Source: Candidatus Melainabacteria bacterium (lineage in GTDB: Bacteria > Actinomycetota > Actinomycetes > Mycobacteriales > Pseudonocardiaceae). From it: a stretch of DNA of 5,126 nucleotides. Position 1 is the first letter of the stretch. The number at the start of each line of letters is the position of its first letter. This document shows, piece after piece, positions 1-5,126 of the stretch. The notes under the pieces were generated by a model that saw only the letters and a program-made list of their open reading frames with translations, was not told the origin of the DNA and made no database searches. Location: assembly GCA_903970565.1 (NCBI GenBank), contig CAJCJE010000244.1, positions 1 through 5,126 of the forward strand, written 5' to 3'. A program made the translations under genes and the position numbers.

Positions 1-1045
1 TGGGGATCTTGGAGAAGTCGCCGAGGCCGAGCTCCTTCTGGCCGGTGAAGCAGAACGGGCAGTGGTCGGTGGAGATCACTGACAGGTCGTTACCGCGCAG
101 CGCTCGCCACAACGCCTCCTGGTGCTCCTCGGGACGCAGCGGGGTCGAGCAGACGTACTTCGCGCCCTCGAATCCCGGCCGGGCCAGGTCGTCGGTCGAG
201 CAGAACAGGTACTGCGGGCAGGTCTCGCCGAACACGTTCAGGCCCAGGTCGCGGGCTGCGGCGAGTTCGGCCACGGCCTGCTCTGCGGACACGTGCACGA
301 TGTACAGCGGCGCCCCGGCGACCCGGGCCAGCTGGATCGCCCGGTGTGTGGCCTCGGCCTCCAGCAATTGGTGGCGCACCTCGCCGTGGTAGCGCGGGTC
401 GGTCTTCCCGGCCGCCAGGGCCTGCTCCACCAAGACGTCGATCGCGATCCCGTTCTCCGCGTGCATCATGATCAGGCCGCCGTTGTCGGCCGAGCGCTGC
501 ATCGCCCGCAGGATCCTGCCGTCGTCGCTGTAGAACACGCCCGGGTAGGCCATGAACAGCTTGAACGAGGTCACGCCCTCGTCCACCAGGCCGTCCATCT
601 CCTTGAGCGAGTCCTCGTTCACGTCCGCGAGGATCATGTGGAACGCGTAGTCGATCGCGCAGTTGCCCTCGGCCTTGGCGTGCCAGGCGTCCAGCCCGGC
701 CCGCAGCGAGCCGCCCACCTGCTGGATCGCGAAGTCGATGATCGTGGTGGTGCCGCCCCAGGCGGCGGCCCGGGTGCCGGTCTCGAAGGTGTCCGAGGCG
801 GTGGTCCCGCCGAAGGGCATCTCCATGTGCGTGTGCGCGTCCACGCCGCCCGGGATGACGTACTTGCCGGCCGCGTCGATCACGGTGTCGGCGGTCCAGG
901 CCGCGGCGGCGTCGCTGCCGGTGGCGGCCAGCGCGACCACCCGTCCGCCCTCGATCAGGACGTCGGCGTCCAGTTCGTCGGACGCGGTGATCACCAGGCC
1001 GCCGCGGATCACGGTCCGCCCGGCGGGGCTTGCGGAAGTGTTCAC
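1..1045 (-). CDS. hydA: Dihydropyrimidinase (D-hydantoinase family), first 348 codons; 3' end outside window; beyond an adapter junction
   Basis: This enzyme hydrolyses the ring of 5,6-dihydrouracil or dihydrothymine to N-carbamoyl-beta-amino acids; relatives act on hydantoins. It is a cytoplasmic amidohydrolase-superfamily TIM-barrel enzyme with a binuclear metal centre. The frame is open from a GTG at 1045 to the window edge, giving 348 residues of a family usually near 460-480. All expected metal ligands are visible: H71 and H73 in DAHTHMEMPFGG, the lysine to be carboxylated K162 in SFKLFMAYPG, H195 in MMHAEN, H251 in IVHVSAEQ, and D327 in ISTDHCPF. The substrate-loop tyrosine is probably Y167. 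A small beta-sandwich domain (about 1-65) precedes the barrel. The GTG start (MNTSASPAGRTVIRGGL) is plausible for the family, but its codon overlaps the adapter remnant, so the true upstream sequence, ribosome binding site and start are unknown. This piece is not the continuation of the fragment at 1063-1341. It may be a paralogue from elsewhere in the genome or DNA from another organism. Confidence 0.93.
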   Translation of the reverse strand, partial: MNTSASPAGRTVIRGGLVITASDELDADVLIEGGRVVALAATGSDAAAAWTADTVIDAAGKYVIPGGVDAHTHMEMPFGGTTASDTFETGTRAAAWGGTTTIIDFAIQQVGGSLRAGLDAWHAKAEGNCAIDYAFHMILADVNEDSLKEMDGLVDEGVTSFKLFMAYPGVFYSDDGRILRAMQRSADNGGLIMMHAENGIAIDVLVEQALAAGKTDPRYHGEVRHQLLEAEATHRAIQLARVAGAPLYIVHVSAEQAVAELAAARDLGLNVFGETCPQYLFCSTDDLARPGFEGAKYVCSTPLRPEEHQEALWRALRGNDLSVISTDHCPFCFTGQKELGLGDFSKIP

Positions 1046-1170
1046 GTGTGCTCTTCCGATCTATCCACGATCGTGGTGGTGCCGCCCCAGGCCGCCGCCG
1101 TGGTGCCGGTTTCGAAGGTGTCGTGGGAGAAGGTGCCGCCGAAGGGCATCTCCATGTGCGTGTGCGCGTC
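807..1170. repeat. Direct repeat made by two homologous dihydropyrimidinase 5' regions
   Basis: The segment around 740-880 recurs at a constant offset of 329 bases around 1069-1209. The longest exact block I see is 35 nt, 807-841 against 1136-1170, covering the HTHMEMPFGG metal-binding region; a second exact block covers GGTTTI near 740-763 and 1069-1092. Outside these blocks the copies differ at many positions. This is homology between two related genes brought side by side by the adapter join, not evidence of a natural tandem duplication. Confidence 0.85.
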
Positions 1171-1341
1171 GATGCCACCGGGAAGTACGTACTTCCCGGT
1201 CGCGTCGAGCACCGTGTCCACCTCGGGATGCGCGGCGCCCGGTGCCAGTACCGCCTCGATCCGCTCCCCGGAGACCAGCACGTCGGCCGGGAACGGGCCG
1301 GTGGCGCTGACGACCGTGCCGCCCGTGATCAGAATGCTCAT
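1042..1341 (-). pseudogene. hydA: Dihydropyrimidinase N-terminal fragment (93 genuine codons), artificially truncated by adapter sequence
   Basis: The frame starts at ATG 1341 and reads as the N-terminus of a dihydropyrimidinase: a short beta-sandwich segment (MSILITGGTVVSA, about 1-50), then GKYVLPGGIDAHTHMEMPFG with metal ligands H60 and H62, then AAAWGGTTTIVD ending at residue 93. At that point the sequence turns into RSEEHT-stop, the known translation of Illumina adapter, where the family continues with Phe and the rest of the barrel. The real gene almost certainly goes on to about 460-480 residues, so this is an assembly break rather than a biological pseudogene. It begins 15 nt after the ureidopropionase stop, with GGGAG 8 nt before the ATG, so it belongs to the operon with the genes at higher coordinates. 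An alternative GTG start at 1350 overlaps that ribosome binding site and is less likely. Over the shared 45-residue GKYV...TTTI(V/I)D stretch it matches the other copy at 38 of 45 positions, but the first ~50 residues differ much more. Confidence 0.93.
1044..1062 (-). other. Illumina TruSeq adapter remnant (19 nt) at a chimeric contig junction
   Basis: On the minus strand this reads AGATCGGAAGAGCACACGT, the first 19 nt of the standard TruSeq read-1 3' adapter, whose known continuation is CTGAACTCCAGTCAC. Here GAACACTTCCGC follows instead, so the match stops after ACGT, or continues through GAAC with CT missing. Its translations give the usual contamination peptides: RSEEHT on the minus strand and VCSSDL on the plus strand. 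The orientation is that of a minus-strand read running off the end of its insert, right after the codon for Asp93 of the dihydropyrimidinase fragment. No bacterial role is expected for this sequence. It marks where two unrelated contig ends were joined. Confidence 0.97.
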
Positions 1342-1349
1342 GTCTCGCA

Positions 1350-1354
1350 CTCCC
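1350..1354 (-). promoter_or_regulatory. Ribosome binding site GGGAG deciding the ATG start at 1341
   Basis: GGGAG on the minus strand lies 8 nt upstream of ATG 1341. The in-frame GTG whose first base is 1350 overlaps this site and has no comparable motif before it, so ATG 1341 (MSILITGG) is preferred as the start of the dihydropyrimidinase fragment. Confidence 0.7.
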
Positions 1355-1356
1355 GC

Positions 1357-2199
1357 TCAGGGCCGGGTCAGGGACTCGTAGCCGTCCGGTCGGCGATCTC
1401 GGTAGAACGCCCACAGCTCCCGGACCTCCGCCAGCGTGCCCATGTCGAGGTCGCGGACGATCACCTCGTCCTCGGTGTCCGAGCCGGCGTCGCCGACGAG
1501 CTGGCCGCGCGGGTCGACGAAGTAGGACTGGCCGTAGAAGTCGTTGTCGCCCAGCGGCTCGATGCCGACCCGGTTGATCGCGCCGACGAAGTACTCGTTG
1601 GCCACCGCGGCGGCCGGCTGCTCCAGGCGCCACAGGTACTGGGACAGGCCCCGGCTGGTCGCCGACGGGTTGAACACGATCTTCGCGCCGGCCAGGCCCA
1701 GTGCCCGCCAGCCCTCCGGGAAGTGCCGGTCGTAGCAGATGTAGACGCCGATCCGGCCGACCGCGGTGTCGAAGATCGGGTATCCGCCGTTGCCGGGCTT
1801 GAAGTAGAACTTCTCCCAGAATCCCTTCACCTGCGGGATGTGCTGCTTGCGGTACTTGCCGAGGTACCTGCCGTCCGCGTCGATCACCGCCGCGGTGTTG
1901 TAGAGGACGCCGGGCTGTTCCTCCTCGTACATCGGCGCCACGATCACGATGCCGTGCTGCTTGGCCACTTCCTGGAGCAGTTTCGTGGTCGGGCCGTCCG
2001 GGATGGCCTCGGTGTAGGAGTAGTACTCGGTGTCCTGCACCTGGCAGAAGTACGGTCCGTAGAACAGTTCCTGTAGGCAGACCACCTGGGCGCCGGCCGA
2101 TGCCGCGGTCTGGATCGCATCGACGGCAGAACGGATCATGGAGTCCTTATCACCCGTCCAGCGCTGTTGGATGAGTCCGGCTCTGATGATCTCGGCCAC
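1357..2199 (-). CDS. Beta-ureidopropionase / N-carbamoyl-beta-alanine amidohydrolase, nitrilase superfamily
   Basis: This cytoplasmic enzyme is expected to hydrolyse N-carbamoyl-beta-alanine (or N-carbamoyl-beta-aminoisobutyrate) to the beta-amino acid, CO2 and ammonia, the last step of reductive pyrimidine breakdown. It has 280 residues, a normal length for a single carbon-nitrogen hydrolase domain. The Glu-Lys-Cys triad is visible: E44 in CLQELFYGPYF, K118 in KYRKQHIPQ, and C155 in VYICYDRHFPEGWR. The segment VKGFWEKFYFKPGNGGYPIF and the NPSATS and YFVGAINRVG motifs are typical of the ureidopropionase/N-carbamoylputrescine amidase branch. The start is GTG at 2199, with AGGAG 6 nt upstream. 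The stop is 15 nt before the dihydropyrimidinase fragment, so the two were probably co-transcribed and translated close together. An N-carbamoylputrescine amidase or N-carbamoyl-D-amino-acid amidase role is the main alternative; the dihydropyrimidinase neighbour favours the pyrimidine role. Confidence 0.92.
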   Translation of the reverse strand: MAEIIRAGLIQQRWTGDKDSMIRSAVDAIQTAASAGAQVVCLQELFYGPYFCQVQDTEYYSYTEAIPDGPTTKLLQEVAKQHGIVIVAPMYEEEQPGVLYNTAAVIDADGRYLGKYRKQHIPQVKGFWEKFYFKPGNGGYPIFDTAVGRIGVYICYDRHFPEGWRALGLAGAKIVFNPSATSRGLSQYLWRLEQPAAAVANEYFVGAINRVGIEPLGDNDFYGQSYFVDPRGQLVGDAGSDTEDEVIVRDLDMGTLAEVRELWAFYRDRRPDGYESLTRP

Positions 2200-2205
2200 G
2201 CTAAT

Positions 2206-2210
2206 CTCCT
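2206..2210 (-). promoter_or_regulatory. Ribosome binding site AGGAG for the ureidopropionase GTG start
   Basis: AGGAG on the minus strand lies 6 nt before GTG 2199 and supports that non-ATG start. If the transporter frame really continues to its alternative stop at 2201-2203 (TAG, one base before this GTG), the site lies inside transporter coding sequence and the two genes would be translationally coupled. Confidence 0.75.
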
Positions 2211-2256
2211 CTTCTGCGGATTGCTGTGCGGTTGAGCTTGCCCCTGTTGACCCGGC

Positions 2257-3855
<1,599 letters not shown>

Positions 3856-3861
3856 GGATTA

Positions 3862-3866
3862 CCCCC
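3862..3866 (-). promoter_or_regulatory. Probable ribosome binding site GGGGG of the transporter
   Basis: GGGGG on the minus strand sits 6 nt before GTG 3855. It is G-only rather than a full GGAGG, but it is correctly spaced, and there is no better upstream start in that frame that keeps the family-like N-terminus. Confidence 0.5.
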
Positions 3867-4049
3867 GATGCGATGAGGAAGGTGAGCGGTCTGCCGGCAC
3901 AGTCTCAGCGGGTGGTGTTTCCGCCGGGTAACCGCAGATTTCCTGCTGGTGAGCGCAGTGCCCGCGCGGGCGCCCGGTGGTCTGGGCGGTCGGCCGGTGC
4001 GTGCGCATCCTGCGAATGGTCGGCGGATCAGCGCCCCACGGGCAGCGTC

Positions 4050-4087
4050 ACACTGTCCAGCTTTGCCGATGGGGGCGGACACAGTGT
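4050..4087 (-). repeat. Inverted repeat just after the regulator stop
   Basis: On the minus strand ACACTGT begins at the last base of the regulator stop region and its complement ACAGTGT follows after 24 nt. The stem can be lengthened to ACACTGTCC/GGACAGTGT if two bases are bulged. It could be a weak hairpin in the transcript between the two genes or half-sites of an operator. With no following T-run, a Rho-independent terminator is not supported. Confidence 0.35.
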
Positions 4088-5126
4088 TCAGTCCGGGTCC
4101 AGCGCCAGCAGCGCGACGTGCAGCGACAGCATCGACTCCGGATCGTCCAGTGACACACCGAGGACCTGTTCGACGCGGGAGAGCTGTTGGTAGTAGGCGG
4201 TCCTGGACAGATGCGCCGCGCCGGCCGCCGCCGACTTGTTGCCGCCGTGCTCGCAGTAGTAGCGCAGGATCTCCACCAGCCTGCTGCCGGACTTCGCGTC
4301 CCTGGCCAGCAGCGGCCCCAGCTCCCGCTCCGCGAACGCGCCCAGCCGCTCGTCCTCGCGCAGCAGGTGCAGCAGGCCACGCAGCCGGACGTCCTCCAAC
4401 CGGTGGTAGCCGCGTTCCCGCGCGGTCGAGTCCGGGCCCGAGGTGCGCAACGCGGCCTGGGCGACGTGTGCCGCCTCGCCGAGGGTGCGCCGGGCGTCCT
4501 GGACGCCGGTGACGGTCGTGCCGACCGCGATCACCACCGGCAGCGCGCGCGGGCTGGCCTGCGCGTCGTGCTGAATGCCCTGGGCCAGTCTGCGCAGCAT
4601 GGTGTCCACGGTCCGCTGACCGGCATGTCCGTCCAGCGCGATCAGCGCCCGCACGCTGGTGTCGTCGATGACCCCCACCAACGCCGGGACCTTCACCCGG
4701 CGCGCGGCCAGCGCGACCGCCTCGGCCAGGTCGCGCAGCAGTTCCTGGGTGGCCAGCGTCGGGGCCGGGGTCGGCGTCGCCGAGGTACGCGGCCGGGCGG
4801 CGAGACCGATCAGCGTCCGACCCTCCACCGCGACGCCGAGCGCACCCGCCCTGGTCGGCAGGTCGGCCGGCAGCGCACCGGGGGCGAGCAGTTCGGTCAG
4901 CAGGGTGCGGTGCGTCTGCCGTTCCAGGGTCTCCCGGTCCCTGGCCAGCAGCCGGTGCACCGCCAGCGCGGACGCCGCCCGCTCCACCACCACGAACTGC
5001 GGGTGCGCGGGCGGCTGCGGGCAGACCAGCACCAGCCGACCCCAGTCGTTGCCGCGCGCCCCGACCACCGTCACCAGCCAGCCGGCCGCCGCGTCGTAGC
5101 CGGTCCGCTCGGCCGGCGCGACCGCG
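4088..5126 (-). CDS. PucR-family transcriptional regulator, 5' end outside window
   Basis: This is probably a DNA-binding regulator of the neighbouring transporter and catabolic genes, perhaps responding to a pathway intermediate. 345 residues are visible and the frame is open to the window edge, so the true start lies beyond 5126; a GTG at 5074 would give 328 residues but cuts into a conserved domain. The visible N-part (GWLVTVVGARGNDWGRLVLVCP, then VVERAASALAVHRLLARD) matches the end of the PucR N-terminal sensory domain. The middle region (roughly 90-230) resembles the CdaR/GGDEF-like domain of these regulators. The C-terminal ~60 residues form the PucR helix-turn-helix: LVEILRYYCEHGGNKSAAA, AAHLSRTAYYQQLSRVEQVLG and DDPESMLSLHVALLALD. 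It is encoded on the same strand as the transporter and 232 nt upstream of it, so it may share control or act on a promoter in that gap. Whether it activates or represses is unknown. Confidence 0.92.
   Translation of the reverse strand, partial: AVAPAERTGYDAAAGWLVTVVGARGNDWGRLVLVCPQPPAHPQFVVVERAASALAVHRLLARDRETLERQTHRTLLTELLAPGALPADLPTRAGALGVAVEGRTLIGLAARPRTSATPTPAPTLATQELLRDLAEAVALAARRVKVPALVGVIDDTSVRALIALDGHAGQRTVDTMLRRLAQGIQHDAQASPRALPVVIAVGTTVTGVQDARRTLGEAAHVAQAALRTSGPDSTARERGYHRLEDVRLRGLLHLLREDERLGAFAERELGPLLARDAKSGSRLVEILRYYCEHGGNKSAAAGAAHLSRTAYYQQLSRVEQVLGVSLDDPESMLSLHVALLALDPD

Larger units (their letters stand above)
3856..4087. other. 232-bp gap between regulator and transporter, with small dyads; probable control region
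   Basis: I see no gene in this gap. It holds several dyads: ACACTGT / ACAGTGT at 4050-4056 and 4081-4087, flanking 24 nt right after the regulator stop; the perfect 12-bp palindrome GCCCGCGCGGGC at 3960-3971, overlapped by CGGGCGCCCG at 3967-3976; GCAG-ATTTC-CTGC at 3934-3946; and the odd palindrome GGTAACC at 3927-3933. None is followed by a T-run on the transcribed strand, so no classical terminator is evident. No convincing -35/-10 pair was found by eye. An operator for the adjacent PucR-type regulator and a transporter promoter would be expected here, but that is inferred from gene order. Confidence 0.4.

Noticed and set aside
90..1178. A 362-codon minus-strand open frame across 90-1178
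   Set aside because: It is an Arg/Gly-rich out-of-frame reading of the dihydropyrimidinase and runs through the adapter. The frame starting at 1045 carries all the catalytic motifs.
1042..1341. A genuine short 99-residue protein or a naturally truncated dihydropyrimidinase pseudogene
   Set aside because: The truncation coincides to the base with an exact adapter match and the product ends in the adapter peptide RSEEHT, so it is a sequencing artefact and not gene decay.
1..1341. Natural tandem duplication of dihydropyrimidinase, or insertion of a mobile element between gene halves
   Set aside because: There are no target-site duplications, inverted repeats or transposase, and the junction consists of adapter sequence. 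The two pieces are both N-terminal parts of different genes, not halves of one.
122..2076. Long open frames on the plus strand across 122-1381 and 1030-2076
   Set aside because: They are Arg/Val/His-rich antisense shadows of the minus-strand catabolic genes, a common effect of high GC. They show no family motifs and cross the adapter junction.
4050..4087. Rho-independent terminator after the regulator
   Set aside because: A stem can be drawn, but it has a long loop, a bulge and no T-run downstream on the transcribed strand.

Overview
The window comes from a high-GC genome. GC-rich third codon positions, GTG starts and the gene set (PucR-type regulator, NCS1 permease, nitrilase-fold beta-ureidopropionase, dihydropyrimidinase) suggest an actinomycete, possibly a Pseudonocardiales-like one; the family-level placement is a guess. 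All supported genes lie on the minus strand, so transcription runs from high to low coordinates.

Layout in transcription order: a PucR-family regulator whose 5' end lies outside the window (5126-4088); a 232-bp gap with several small dyad symmetries but no clear promoter or terminator (4087-3856); an NCS1-family nucleobase/hydantoin/allantoin transporter (3855-2257, possibly really ending at 2201 through a frameshift); a beta-ureidopropionase / N-carbamoyl-beta-alanine amidohydrolase (2199-1357); a 93-codon N-terminal piece of a dihydropyrimidinase (1341-1063); a 19-nt Illumina sequencing-adapter remnant (1062-1044); and the first 348 codons of a second, different dihydropyrimidinase that runs off the window (1045-1).

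The genes fit a reductive pyrimidine (uracil/thymine) catabolic cluster. The permease would import the base or hydantoin-like ring, dihydropyrimidinase would open the dihydropyrimidine ring to an N-carbamoyl-beta-amino acid, the ureidopropionase would release beta-alanine, CO2 and ammonia, and the PucR protein would control the locus. The dihydropyrimidine dehydrogenase of the first step is not in view.

The most important observation is technical. The two dihydropyrimidinase pieces are joined by TruSeq adapter sequence, so 1-1043 and 1063-5126 should not be assumed adjacent in any genome. The apparent tandem genes, the short 99-residue product ending in RSEEHT, and the neat GTGA overlap between them are artefacts. 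I found no previously undescribed biological system. The second notable point is evidence of a frameshift in the last ~40 codons of the transporter.
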